Assembly (NCBI GenBank): GCA_019112875.1
Contig: DXIO01000056.1
Location: 1-33,705 of the forward strand
Direction of reading: 5' to 3'
DNA: 33,705 nt
Source: Candidatus Aquabacterium excrementipullorum
Lineage (GTDB): Bacteria > Pseudomonadota > Gammaproteobacteria > Burkholderiales > Burkholderiaceae_C
In this document: piece by piece, positions 24,704-32,445 of the stretch
Position numbering within the stretch: the first letter of the stretch is position 1
Layout of the letters: each line of letters opens with the position of its first letter
Notes under the pieces: model-generated
Told to the model about the DNA's origin: nothing
Seen by the model: only the letters and a program-made list of their open reading frames with translations
Databases searched by the model: none
Made by a program: the position numbers and the translations under genes

Positions 24704-25462
24704 TCAGCGGGGCCCCAGCGGCGCCGCGCCGGAATGTTCCGATTCGAACCAGGTGGACACTGGCCGGGGGCCTTCGGTGTCCGCGCCCAGATCGACATCC
24801 ACATCCACGCCCTCCTGGACGGCCAGGCCTTCCATCGAGGCGCCGGAACCTGGTGGCGGCACCTTGGCGCGCACGGCCGTGTCCACCAGCGTGGCGCCCG
24901 ACTTGGTCATGAAGACCATGGGACCGCCCAGCACGGTTTCCCGTGCCACGGCCGGGCCGGGCAAGGCGCCTTCCAGCCACACGTGCACCGGAATGCCGGC
25001 GGCTTCGAGCACCCGGTCCATGCGGGCCTGGCGGCGCTGGGCACGTTCCTTGTCGCGGCCGATGGGGTTGCGCACCTCCACCACCGCGATCACTTGTGAC
25101 GTGGCATCGCACACGACGATGTCGGCGCACAGCCCGCCCACCCGTCGCATCCATTCAGCGTAGGAGTTGCGCGTGGGCACCTTGATGAAACGGGCCAGCG
25201 GCACCTGGGCCAGGATCATGTGCTCGGGCAAGGCCCGGCGCAGCGTCTGGTAGGCCTCGCGTTCGGGGCCGGCCAGCAGTCGCGTGGCGCTGGGCTCCCA
25301 GGACGCGACCGTGTCGAGCTCTTCGGCCTGCGCCTGGCGGCTGCCGCCGCGCTGCCCCCCTGACAGGCCAGCGCCTTGCCGGCGGCGCCAGAGCAGCACC
25401 CCGCCCCCGGCCAGCAGGAGCAGCAACAGCACCATCAAAAGGGGAACGAGGGAATCACTCAC
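24704..25462 (-). CDS. Membrane-anchored DUF2726 protein
   Basis: A protein of about 252 residues with one N-terminal membrane segment (about 4-23, LLMVLLLLLLAGGGVLLW) and a basic stop-transfer RRRQ, then a cytoplasmic DUF2726 domain (about 60-175). That domain shows ADIVV with Asp114 and VVEVRN with Glu129 and Arg131, reminiscent of the D-x(n)-ExK core of restriction-endonuclease-like folds, with Arg in place of Lys. The C-terminal third is Gly/Pro/Asp-rich. The start is uncertain: GTG at 25462 or TTG at 25468, neither with a clear Shine-Dalgarno. It ends 10 bases from the convergent ftsY stop and follows ffh. Function unknown; nuclease activity is only a structural guess. Confidence 0.7.
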   Translation of the reverse strand: MSDSLVPLLMVLLLLLLAGGGVLLWRRRQGAGLSGGQRGGSRQAQAEELDTVASWEPSATRLLAGPEREAYQTLRRALPEHMILAQVPLARFIKVPTRNSYAEWMRRVGGLCADIVVCDATSQVIAVVEVRNPIGRDKERAQRRQARMDRVLEAAGIPVHVWLEGALPGPAVARETVLGGPMVFMTKSGATLVDTAVRAKVPPPGSGASMEGLAVQEGVDVDVDLGADTEGPRPVSTWFESEHSGAAPLGPR

Positions 25463-25521
25463 GGTCAACGAAGGTCAGGAAACCAAAAAGGCAGCCTAAC
25501 AGCACGCCGCCGCGGTGGCAA

Positions 25522-26883
25522 TCAACGCATCCCCGGTAGGCCTTTCATGCCGCCCATGCGCTTCATCATCTTCATCAGGCCGCCGCCCTTCATCTTCTTC
25601 ATCATGGTCTGCATCTGGTCGAACTGGTTGAGCAGGCGGTTCACCTCCTGAACCTGCACACCGGCGCCAGCGGCGATGCGGCGCTTGCGGCTGGCCTTGA
25701 TCAGTTCGGGCTTGCGGCGCTCCAGGGTGGTCATCGAATTGATGATGCCTTCCATGCGGCGCACATCGCGCTCGGCCTTGTCCATGTCGGCCTGGCCGGC
25801 CTTGGCGGCCAGCTCGGTGGGCAGCTTGTCCATCAGCGACGAGAGCCCGCCCATCTTCTTCATCTGCGAGATCTGCGCGAGGAAGTCGTTCAGATCGAAG
25901 GCGGCACCGGACTTGACCTTCTCGGCCAGCTTCTGCGCGGCCTCCAGGTCGACTCCCTTCTGGACTTCTTCGACAAGGGCAACGATGTCGCCCATGCCCA
26001 ACACGCGGCCAGCATGGCGCTCGGCGTCGAACACTTCCAGGCCGTCGATCTTCTCGGACACGCCGGCGAACTTGATCGGCGCACCGGCCACCTGCCGCAC
26101 GGACAGGGCCGCACCACCGCGAGAATCACCATCGGTCTTGGTCAGCACAACCCCCGTCAGCGGCAGGGCCTCCTTGAAGGCCCGCGCGGTGTTGACGGCA
26201 TCCTGGCCCTGCATGGCGTCGACCACGAACAGCGTCTCGACCGGATTGATCGCGGCATGCAGGTCCTTGATCTCGGCCATCAGCGCTTCGTCGATGGCCA
26301 GGCGACCGGCCGTGTCCACCAGCAGCACGTCGAAATAGTGGCGACGTGCGTGGTCCAGCGCAGCCAGGGCGATGTCGCGCGGCTTCTGGTCGGGCGTCGA
26401 CGGGAACCACTCGGCGCCAGCCTGCCTGGTCACCGTCTTGAGCTGCTCGATGGCGGCAGGGCGGTAGACATCGGCGGAGACCGTCAGCACCTTCTTCTTG
26501 CGCTTTTCGATCAGGTGCTTGGCCAGCTTGGCGGTGGTGGTCGTCTTGCCCGAGCCCTGAAGGCCGGACATCAGGATCACGGCTGGCGGCTGGGTGGCGA
26601 GGTTCAGGTCCGCCACGCCCTCGCCCATGGTGGCGGCGAGCTCCTTGTGAACGATGCTGACGAGCACCTGGCCCGGAGTCAGCGAGGCCACGACCTCCTG
26701 GCCCAGGGCCTTGTCCTTCACGCGGGCAATGAAGTCGCGCACCACCGGCAGGGCCACGTCGGCCTCCAGCAGCGCCATGCGCACTTCGCGCAGCATGTCC
26801 TGCACGTTGGATTCGCTGATGCGGGACTGGCCGCGCATGGTCTTGACCAGGCGGCTCAGGCGATCGGTAAGGGTGGATGCCAT
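25522..26883 (-). CDS. ffh: Signal recognition particle protein Ffh
   Basis: Ffh binds signal sequences and 4.5S RNA and hands nascent membrane proteins to FtsY. The 453-residue protein has the N domain (1-90), the GTPase motifs GLQGSGKTTT (107-116), DTAGRLA (about 188) and TKTDGDSRGG (about 246), and a Met-rich M domain (about 325-453) ending in MKKMKGGGLMKMMKRMGG. The ATG at 26883 (MASTLTDRLS) is the standard N-terminus; the frame open to 26931 runs across the divergent promoter region. It is divergent from the CcsA-like gene, as commonly seen. Confidence 0.97.
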   Translation of the reverse strand: MASTLTDRLSRLVKTMRGQSRISESNVQDMLREVRMALLEADVALPVVRDFIARVKDKALGQEVVASLTPGQVLVSIVHKELAATMGEGVADLNLATQPPAVILMSGLQGSGKTTTTAKLAKHLIEKRKKKVLTVSADVYRPAAIEQLKTVTRQAGAEWFPSTPDQKPRDIALAALDHARRHYFDVLLVDTAGRLAIDEALMAEIKDLHAAINPVETLFVVDAMQGQDAVNTARAFKEALPLTGVVLTKTDGDSRGGAALSVRQVAGAPIKFAGVSEKIDGLEVFDAERHAGRVLGMGDIVALVEEVQKGVDLEAAQKLAEKVKSGAAFDLNDFLAQISQMKKMGGLSSLMDKLPTELAAKAGQADMDKAERDVRRMEGIINSMTTLERRKPELIKASRKRRIAAGAGVQVQEVNRLLNQFDQMQTMMKKMKGGGLMKMMKRMGGMKGLPGMR

Positions 26884-26937
26884 GGCGTCTCGTGAAACTT
26901 GGGGTCGGGCGCCACGAACATCGCGGGCCAACGACCG

Positions 26938-26943
26938 TACACT
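26938..26943 (+). promoter_or_regulatory. Candidate -10 element, CcsA-like gene
   Basis: TACACT lies six bases before the ATG at 26950, giving essentially no 5' untranslated region. The intervening CTGAGG could instead act as a very close Shine-Dalgarno if transcription begins further upstream. Confidence 0.35.
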
Positions 26944-26949
26944 CTGAGG

Positions 26950-27795
26950 ATGATTTTATCGCCCACCCTGCTGCCCCTGGTGGCCACCGCACTGGCGGCA
27001 GGCGCTTACGGTCTGGCCGCCTTGTGGCCCGCGCGTCCGGCGCCGGAAACCCAGCCTGCGGAAACCCACCGTCCAGACCAGGCCTGGTGGCTGCTGGCCT
27101 TCGGCTGGGCAGCACATGCCGTGGCCATCATTTCCGAGGCGTTCGACTGGAGCGCACCCGTGCCGGTGGCCCGTTTCGGCTTCGCGCCGGCGCTGTCGGT
27201 CACCTTCTGGCTGGTGCTGGCCATCTATGCCTGGGAACGCCTGCAACTGGATTCACCCGTGATCCGGCGCAGCCTGGCCGGGCTGGCGGCCACGGCCGTG
27301 GTGCTGGCCTGCCTCTACCCGGGCCAGGATCATCCCGCCATCGAACATGGCCTGGCGCCGTTGCACTGGGTGCTGGGCATCGCGTCCTATGGGCTGTTCG
27401 GCGCGGCCCTGCTGCATGCCGTGATGTGGCGCCTGGCCGAGCGCCGCCTGCGCGACAAGACGCTGGGCACCGTGCGCAAATCTCCGGGCATCCCGCTGCT
27501 CAAACTCGAATCGCTCACGCTGCGCTTCGTGCTGGCCGGGTTCATCGTGCTGACGATGACCCTGGTGCTGGGTACCCTGTTCGCCAATCCCTGGCGCTGG
27601 GACCACAAGACCTTGTTTTCCATCATGTCGTGGGTGGTCTTCGCCGTGCTGCTGACTGGCCGGCACTGGCTGGGCTGGCGTGGCAAGACCGCCATCAGCT
27701 GGCTCTATGCGGGCTCCGCCCTCCTGCTGCTGGCCTATGTGGGGTCGCGCTTCGTGATGGAGGTGGTCTTGCACCGCCCCTCGCTGAGCACCTGA
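26950..27795 (+). CDS. CcsA/YpjD-type cytochrome c assembly-like membrane protein
   Basis: A 281-residue integral membrane protein with about eight hydrophobic helices, resembling the CcsA/CcmC/YpjD (CorE) family. Supporting features are HWVLGIASYGLFGAALLHAV, a His-containing helix as in haem-handling members, and the later GTLFANPWRWDHKTLFSIMSW region, which resembles the WWD-type motif in reduced form. The ATG at 26950 follows CTGAGG and a -10-like TACACT; the longer frame from 26899 overlaps the ffh side. The YpjD group next to ffh is widely conserved, but its exact role, in cytochrome maturation or ion transport, is unsettled. Confidence 0.85.
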   Translation: MILSPTLLPLVATALAAGAYGLAALWPARPAPETQPAETHRPDQAWWLLAFGWAAHAVAIISEAFDWSAPVPVARFGFAPALSVTFWLVLAIYAWERLQLDSPVIRRSLAGLAATAVVLACLYPGQDHPAIEHGLAPLHWVLGIASYGLFGAALLHAVMWRLAERRLRDKTLGTVRKSPGIPLLKLESLTLRFVLAGFIVLTMTLVLGTLFANPWRWDHKTLFSIMSWVVFAVLLTGRHWLGWRGKTAISWLYAGSALLLLAYVGSRFVMEVVLHRPSLST

Positions 27796-27832
27796 ACATG
27801 GCCGTGCTTTCGGCCCTCGTTGTGTTGTCGAG

Positions 27833-28108
27833 ATGACCAAGTTCCTGCTGCTCTTGCTGTTGATCGTTGCGGTGCTGTGGGGGCCGCTGTCCAGGCTTCG
27901 CGGCCCGACGCGGCGCGCGCCAGCACCCGGCAAGCCGGCACAAGACACCGCCACCAAGGCTTCACGCCCCCAGGACATGGTGCCCTGCGCCCACTGCGGG
28001 GTTCACCTGCCACGCGGTGAGGCCCTGCCGGCCCCCGAACATGGCCCTGGCCTGCTTTTCTGCGGGGCTGAGCATCGCCGCCTGGGACCACGCGCGACCG
28101 CGTCCTGA
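27833..28108 (+). CDS. Small PP0621-like membrane/zinc-ribbon-like protein
   Basis: A 91-residue protein with a single N-terminal hydrophobic helix (about 4-16) and a C-terminal Cys motif: CAHCG at about 52-56 followed by FCGAEH about 20 residues later, suggesting metal binding by three Cys and nearby His. It matches what is annotated as PP0621-family protein in Burkholderiales and pseudomonads, usually beside pilS. It lies 37 bases after the CcsA-like gene and 17 bases before pilS, so co-transcription is likely. Function unknown. Confidence 0.78.
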   Translation: MTKFLLLLLLIVAVLWGPLSRLRGPTRRAPAPGKPAQDTATKASRPQDMVPCAHCGVHLPRGEALPAPEHGPGLLFCGAEHRRLGPRATAS

Positions 28109-28125
28109 ATGAGCATCCCTCATCC

Positions 28126-29988
28126 ATGAGCAGCCGCCCCGCCCCGCTACCGGCCGACATGGCCACCACACAGTCCGCCGACGGCGCCGCCTCCTGGTTC
28201 AGCGAACTGGGCGACAGTGTGGCCCCGCCTGCCCCGCCACAGGAAGAAGCGGCTCGGTGGTGGAAGGGCCCCACGGATGGCGCCGCCGATACCGGGCGTT
28301 CGACCCGACTCGAAGGCTCTCCCTACGCCCGGATGTACCGCGCCTTCCTGGCCGCCCGCGCGGCACTCGGTGTGCTGCTCATCGTCGGCCTGGTGACCTC
28401 GGCCCTGCTCAACCGGAGCATCAACCCACAGATCCTGACCGTGGCCATCGGCTATGCGGCGCTGTCGGTGCTGTGGTGGTGGTGGCCCTCGCAACGCATC
28501 CAGCGGCTCGATCCCGATTTGCACCTGTCCAAACGCCAGGCCCTGGCCACGGTGGGCGTGGACCTGGGCAGCTTCGCCATCCTCAGCTTCCTGGACCGCG
28601 GTTTCAACATCAACACGGCCGCGCTGATGGCCCTGCCCGTGCTGATGACCGGCGTGTTCATGCCGCGCTTCATGGCGCTGGCCGCCGCCGCCGCCGCCAC
28701 CCTGATCCTGCTGGCCGGAGCGGTCGTCGAGGGGGTGCTCAGAGACAACCTCACCACCTCGCTCACCCCCGCGGGGCTGACGGGGTTCGGGCTGTTTGCC
28801 GTGGCGCTTCTGGTGAGCGAGCTGTCCTCCCGGCTGGCGCGTGAACAGCGCAGTGCGCGCGGCAGCATGGAGCTGGCGCGCCAGCAGGCCCAGCTGAACC
28901 GGCTGGTGATCGAGGAGATGCCCGAAGGTGTGCTGGCCGTGGACCGCCAGGGCCGCGTGCGCACCGCCAACCCTTCGGCACGCCGGCTGCTCTCCGCCCA
29001 TGGCCTGACGCCTTCTGCGCCTTTCCAGCTGCGTGGGGTGCCCGCCTGGGAAGCCCTGGTGAAGGCCATCGAACAGGCGTTTGCCCAGCCACGCCGCCTT
29101 GACGACAGCCGCGAACTGCAACTCACCTTCGACGACCACACCCGGCGCGCGCTGCGCATGCGGCTCAAGTTCACCCGTGGTCGCGATGCCAGCAACCAGG
29201 ATGATGTCTGTGTCGTGTTCCTCGAAGACATGCGTGTCATCCAGGCCCGTGTCAGGCAGGACAAGCTGGCGGCCATGGGCCGCATGTCCGCCGGCATCGC
29301 GCACGAGATCCGCAACCCGCTGGCCGCCATCGCGCAGGCCAACGCCCTGCTGGCCGAAGACGCCACCAGCGCGCCACAGCAACGCCTCACCGGCATGGTG
29401 GCCGACAATGTCGAGCGCCTCAAGCGCATCGTCGACGACATCCTCGCCGTGGCCCCCGGTGCCCGCGCCCAGGCACCCGCCATCGACCTGGAGCGCCTGG
29501 TGCGCGCCGTGGTCGACGAATGGCTCAAGCTGCACCCGGTGGCCGCCAATGCCTCGCTGCTCAAGCTCGACACCAGCGGCCTGCCCCCGCGCGATGTGAG
29601 CGCCCCGGCGCGCGTGCTGTTCGAGCCGGAGCACTTTCGACGCGTGCTGGTCAACCTGCTCGACAACGCCTTGCGCCATGGCAGCAGCCAACCCGGCGCC
29701 ATCCGGGTCGATGCCCAGTTGCTGATGCTGCAGGACCAGACGCCGCAGGCCCTGGTCTCCGTCTTCAGCGACGGGCTGGTGATCGAAGGCCAGATCGAGC
29801 GCTCGCTGTTCGAGCCCTTCTTCTCCACCCGCAGCCGCGGCACCGGCCTGGGCCTGTACATTTGCCGTGAACTGTGCGAGCGGCACGGCGCCTCCATCGA
29901 CTTCCGCGCCCACCCGCCCACGCAGCGCCACCGCAACGAGTTCTACATCCTCATGCCCCTGGCAGAGTTCGCCCACGCCGCCCCATGA
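28126..29988 (+). CDS. pilS: Type IV pilus sensor histidine kinase PilS
   Basis: PilS senses pilin levels in the inner membrane and phosphorylates PilR to control pilA. The 620-residue protein has a long Pro/Ala-rich N-terminal tail (1-65), about six membrane helices (73-235), a PAS-like region (about 255-370), the H-box GIAHEIRNPLA with His393, the N-box VNLLDNALRHG (Asn510, Asn514) and the G2 box RGTGLGLY (571-578). The region where a DxGxG G1 box is expected reads VFSDGLVIEG, a weak match. The stop overlaps the pilR ATG in ATGA, so the pair is translationally coupled. Confidence 0.94.
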   Translation: MSSRPAPLPADMATTQSADGAASWFSELGDSVAPPAPPQEEAARWWKGPTDGAADTGRSTRLEGSPYARMYRAFLAARAALGVLLIVGLVTSALLNRSINPQILTVAIGYAALSVLWWWWPSQRIQRLDPDLHLSKRQALATVGVDLGSFAILSFLDRGFNINTAALMALPVLMTGVFMPRFMALAAAAAATLILLAGAVVEGVLRDNLTTSLTPAGLTGFGLFAVALLVSELSSRLAREQRSARGSMELARQQAQLNRLVIEEMPEGVLAVDRQGRVRTANPSARRLLSAHGLTPSAPFQLRGVPAWEALVKAIEQAFAQPRRLDDSRELQLTFDDHTRRALRMRLKFTRGRDASNQDDVCVVFLEDMRVIQARVRQDKLAAMGRMSAGIAHEIRNPLAAIAQANALLAEDATSAPQQRLTGMVADNVERLKRIVDDILAVAPGARAQAPAIDLERLVRAVVDEWLKLHPVAANASLLKLDTSGLPPRDVSAPARVLFEPEHFRRVLVNLLDNALRHGSSQPGAIRVDAQLLMLQDQTPQALVSVFSDGLVIEGQIERSLFEPFFSTRSRGTGLGLYICRELCERHGASIDFRAHPPTQRHRNEFYILMPLAEFAHAAP

Positions 29989-31631
29989 GTTCCAACGCCG
30001 CCCCCAGCCGCCTCCTGGTCGTGGACGACGAGCCCGACCTGCGCACCCTGTACGAACTCACGCTGCTGCGCGACGGCTACCACGTCGAGACTGCCGCCAG
30101 TGTGGACGATGCCCGCCTGACGCTGCAGGAACATGCTTTCGACGCCATCATCACCGACATGCGCCTGCCTGACGGCACCGGCCTGGACGTGCTGCGCCAC
30201 ATCGAATCCCTGGGCCGCCGCGAGAAGGCCATCGTCATCACCGCCTACGGCTCGGCGGAGAACGCCGTCGAAGCCCTCAAGGCCGGCGCATTCGACTACC
30301 TGACCAAGCCGGTCGACCTCAAGCAGTTCCGCGCCGTGGTGGCCGCTGCGCTCGCCTCCAAGGACACCGTGGCCCCCGCGCTGCGCGAACTGGGCCTGGC
30401 CAAGCGGCTTGCGCCATCACCCGGCGCTGCCGAGCCCCCGCGCGCCGAGGCCGCGCCGGTCACCCCCACCGCGCCAGCCAGCGCCCCGCTGCCGGTGGCC
30501 AGCGCCGCGTTGGCCCGGCTCACCGGCCGATCGCGCGCCATCGACCACGTTCGCCAACTGATCGAAAAGGTTTCCCGCAGCATGGCCCCCGTGCTGCTCT
30601 GGGGCGAATCGGGCACCGGCAAGGAACTGGTCGCGCGCGCCATCCACGATGTCAGCACCCGGCATGGCCAACCCTTCGTGGCCGTCAACTGCGGAGCGAT
30701 CCCGGAGCAACTGCTGGAGGCCGAATTCTTCGGTTACCGCAAAGGCGCCTTCACCGGCGCCCAGGAAGATCGCGAGGGCTTCTTCCAGGCCGCACGCGGA
30801 GGCTCGCTCTTCCTCGACGAGATCGGCGACCTGCCGTTGCCCATGCAATCCAAGCTGCTGCGGGCCATTCAAGAGCGGGCCGTGCGCCCCGTCGGCGCGA
30901 TCGGCGAGATCCCCGTGGATGTGCGCATCATCAGTGCCACCCACAAGGATCTGGCCCGGGAGGTTCAGGCTGGACGCTTCCGCCAGGATTTGTTCTACCG
31001 ACTCAACGTGATCCAGATCCCCCTGCCCGCCCTGCGCGACCGCATGGAGGATCTCCCACTGATCTGCGAACAGGTGCTGCGCCGGCTCGCCGCCGAAAGC
31101 AGCCATGGCCCGGCACCGCAACTTCGCCCGTCAGCCGAGGAGGCGCTCCGGCACTACGGGTTTCCGGGCAACGTGCGCGAACTCGAGAACATCCTGCACC
31201 GCGCCGTGGCCCTCAGCACCCACCACGCCATCGAAGCGGAGGATCTGGGCCTGCCAGGCGGGAGCTCGCCGGCCGCGCACGATGCCCCGATCGCCACGCC
31301 CATGGCAGAGCCTGCCTTCGTTCCGCCTGCGTCCGCGCCGTCAACGCCCCAGGTCGTCTCCCGCGGATACGAAGACCCGGTGCAGGCCTTGGCCACCGCA
31401 CCCTTGCCCACCGACCTGGCCGCCCACCTCGACCAGATCGAGCGGGACATCCTGGTGAAGGCCCTGGAGAAGCACCGACTCAACCGCACTGCCGCCGGCG
31501 CCAGCCTCGGCCTGTCGCTGCGTCAGATGCGCTACCGCATGGCGCGCCTGGGCGTGCATGTCACCACGCAGGGTGTCGAACTGGGAGAGCGCTTCGACCC
31601 CGGTGACACCGAGCACGATCCGCTGACATGA
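29985..31631 (+). CDS. pilR: Sigma-54 response regulator PilR
   Basis: PilR activates RpoN-dependent transcription of pilin genes. The 548-residue protein has a receiver domain with Asp14/Asp15, phosphorylation site Asp58 and Lys108, a Pro/Ala linker (about 135-175), an AAA+ domain with Walker A GESGTGKE (207-214), the sigma-54-contact loop GAFTGA (254-259) and the FLDEIGDLP Walker B, and a Fis-type helix-turn-helix at about 493-525 (NRTAAGASLGLSLRQMRYR). A Pro/Ala-rich stretch of about 70 residues separates the last two domains. The ATG at 29985 overlaps the pilS stop, and the pilR stop overlaps the ampD start, both in ATGA. Confidence 0.96.
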   Translation: MSSNAAPSRLLVVDDEPDLRTLYELTLLRDGYHVETAASVDDARLTLQEHAFDAIITDMRLPDGTGLDVLRHIESLGRREKAIVITAYGSAENAVEALKAGAFDYLTKPVDLKQFRAVVAAALASKDTVAPALRELGLAKRLAPSPGAAEPPRAEAAPVTPTAPASAPLPVASAALARLTGRSRAIDHVRQLIEKVSRSMAPVLLWGESGTGKELVARAIHDVSTRHGQPFVAVNCGAIPEQLLEAEFFGYRKGAFTGAQEDREGFFQAARGGSLFLDEIGDLPLPMQSKLLRAIQERAVRPVGAIGEIPVDVRIISATHKDLAREVQAGRFRQDLFYRLNVIQIPLPALRDRMEDLPLICEQVLRRLAAESSHGPAPQLRPSAEEALRHYGFPGNVRELENILHRAVALSTHHAIEAEDLGLPGGSSPAAHDAPIATPMAEPAFVPPASAPSTPQVVSRGYEDPVQALATAPLPTDLAAHLDQIERDILVKALEKHRLNRTAAGASLGLSLRQMRYRMARLGVHVTTQGVELGERFDPGDTEHDPLT

Positions 31632-32224
31632 ACACGCCGCAGGCCACGCCCTGGCGCGACGGCTGGTTCCTGCCCGCCCGCCATGTACCCTCGCCCAATC
31701 ACGGCCCTCGCCCTTCGGGCACCGCCATCGATCTGGCCGTCGTGCACTCCGTCAGCCTGCCGCCTGGCCAGTACGGCGGCCCGGAAATCGAACAACTCTT
31801 CACCAACCAGCTGGACTGGCAGGCCCATCCCTACTTCCAGCAGATCGAGGGCCTGGAAGTCTCTGCCCATTTCCTGATCCGACGCGATGGCGAGGTGGTC
31901 CAGTTCGTCTCCGTGCACGACCGCGCCTGGCATGCCGGCCGCTCGTCATGGCAGGGGCGGGACAACTGCAACGATTATTCGATCGGCATCGAACTCGAAG
32001 GTCTGGAACACCATGCCTTCGAGCCGGCCCAGTACGCGGCACTGTCGGATTTGCTGAGCGCGCTGGCGCACCAATGGCCAGCACTGACCCATGTCGCAGG
32101 CCATGAGCATGTGGCCCCGGGGCGCAAGGAAGACCCCGGTTCCGCCTTCGACTGGACCGGCCTGCAACAACGACTTGCATGGCCCGACACGGCCTTTCCG
32201 GACGGGGTCTTGCGCACCGCGTAA
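31628..32224 (+). CDS. ampD: 1,6-anhydro-N-acetylmuramyl-L-alanine amidase AmpD
   Basis: AmpD is a cytoplasmic zinc amidase that cuts the stem peptide from anhydro-muropeptides during cell-wall recycling and so keeps AmpC-type beta-lactamase regulators quiet. The 198-residue protein shows the zinc ligands His40 (VVHS), His159 (AGHEHVAPGRKEDPG) and Asp169 from the same segment, and Glu122 in GIELEG. The length fits the family. Its ATG overlaps the pilR stop by four bases, so it is expressed with the pilus regulators. nrdA starts 221 bases later with its own promoter. Confidence 0.95.
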   Translation: MNTPQATPWRDGWFLPARHVPSPNHGPRPSGTAIDLAVVHSVSLPPGQYGGPEIEQLFTNQLDWQAHPYFQQIEGLEVSAHFLIRRDGEVVQFVSVHDRAWHAGRSSWQGRDNCNDYSIGIELEGLEHHAFEPAQYAALSDLLSALAHQWPALTHVAGHEHVAPGRKEDPGSAFDWTGLQQRLAWPDTAFPDGVLRTA

Positions 32225-32306
32225 CAGGTGCGCAACATGAGTGATTTCCCGCTTGTGATCCCGCAAACGCGGGGTCGGGCAAAAAAGGCGTTATAGTCCC
32301 CTCCGG

Positions 32307-32322
32307 ACACTACAGGTAGTGC
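32307..32322 (+). promoter_or_regulatory. NrdR box 1
   Basis: ACACTACAGGTAGTGC is a near-palindrome fitting the NrdR consensus ACACWATATATWGTGT at the outer ACACTA and TAGTG arms. Its centre is 32 bases, about three helical turns, from box 2, the standard spacing for NrdR. Confidence 0.82.
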
Positions 32323-32352
32323 TTGAACAGAGCACCGAACCCCATATATAGT
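32323..32352 (+). promoter_or_regulatory. nrdA promoter between the NrdR boxes
   Basis: TTGAAC (32323-32328) serves as -35 and TATATA (32345-32350) or TATAGT (32347-32352) as -10, with 16 or 18 bases between. The -10 lies inside NrdR box 2 and the -35 abuts box 1, so bound NrdR would block RNA polymerase. Confidence 0.7.
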
Positions 32353-32354
32353 GT
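32339..32354 (+). promoter_or_regulatory. NrdR box 2
   Basis: ACCCCATATATAGTGT matches the NrdR consensus at most positions, especially the central ATATAT and the GTGT arm, and covers the -10 element of the nrdA promoter. Confidence 0.82.
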
Positions 32355-32392
32355 CTGCAGACACCGCGCCTTCAGGCGCTCCGTTGTGCCTC

Positions 32393-32426
32393 GCAGCCCC
32401 CGTCGCCACCCATCCACCGGGGCTGC
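32393..32426 (+). other. Stem-loop in the nrdA leader
   Basis: GCAGCCCC (32393-32400) pairs with GGGGCTGC (32419-32426), followed by TTTCTC, within the roughly 85-base nrdA leader and 19 bases before the start codon. An additional small repeat GCGCCT-TC-AGGCGC lies just upstream. The short T-run makes it a weak terminator at best; it may influence ribosome access or RNA stability. Confidence 0.5.
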
Positions 32427-32445
32427 TTTCTCGAAGGGATTCCCA

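Noticed and set aside
28147-29976. A 609-codon minus-strand frame opposite pilS, with a second long frame on the same strand
   Set aside because: pilS is complete with kinase motifs; the antisense products are His/Gln/Gly-rich shadow translations.
32254-32297. TATAGT at 32292-32297 as an alternative nrdA -10 element, and the CCCGC/GCGGG hairpin before it as an ampD terminator
   Set aside because: No -35 box fits the first, while a better promoter lies between the NrdR boxes; the hairpin is followed by an A-run rather than a T-run on the plus strand.
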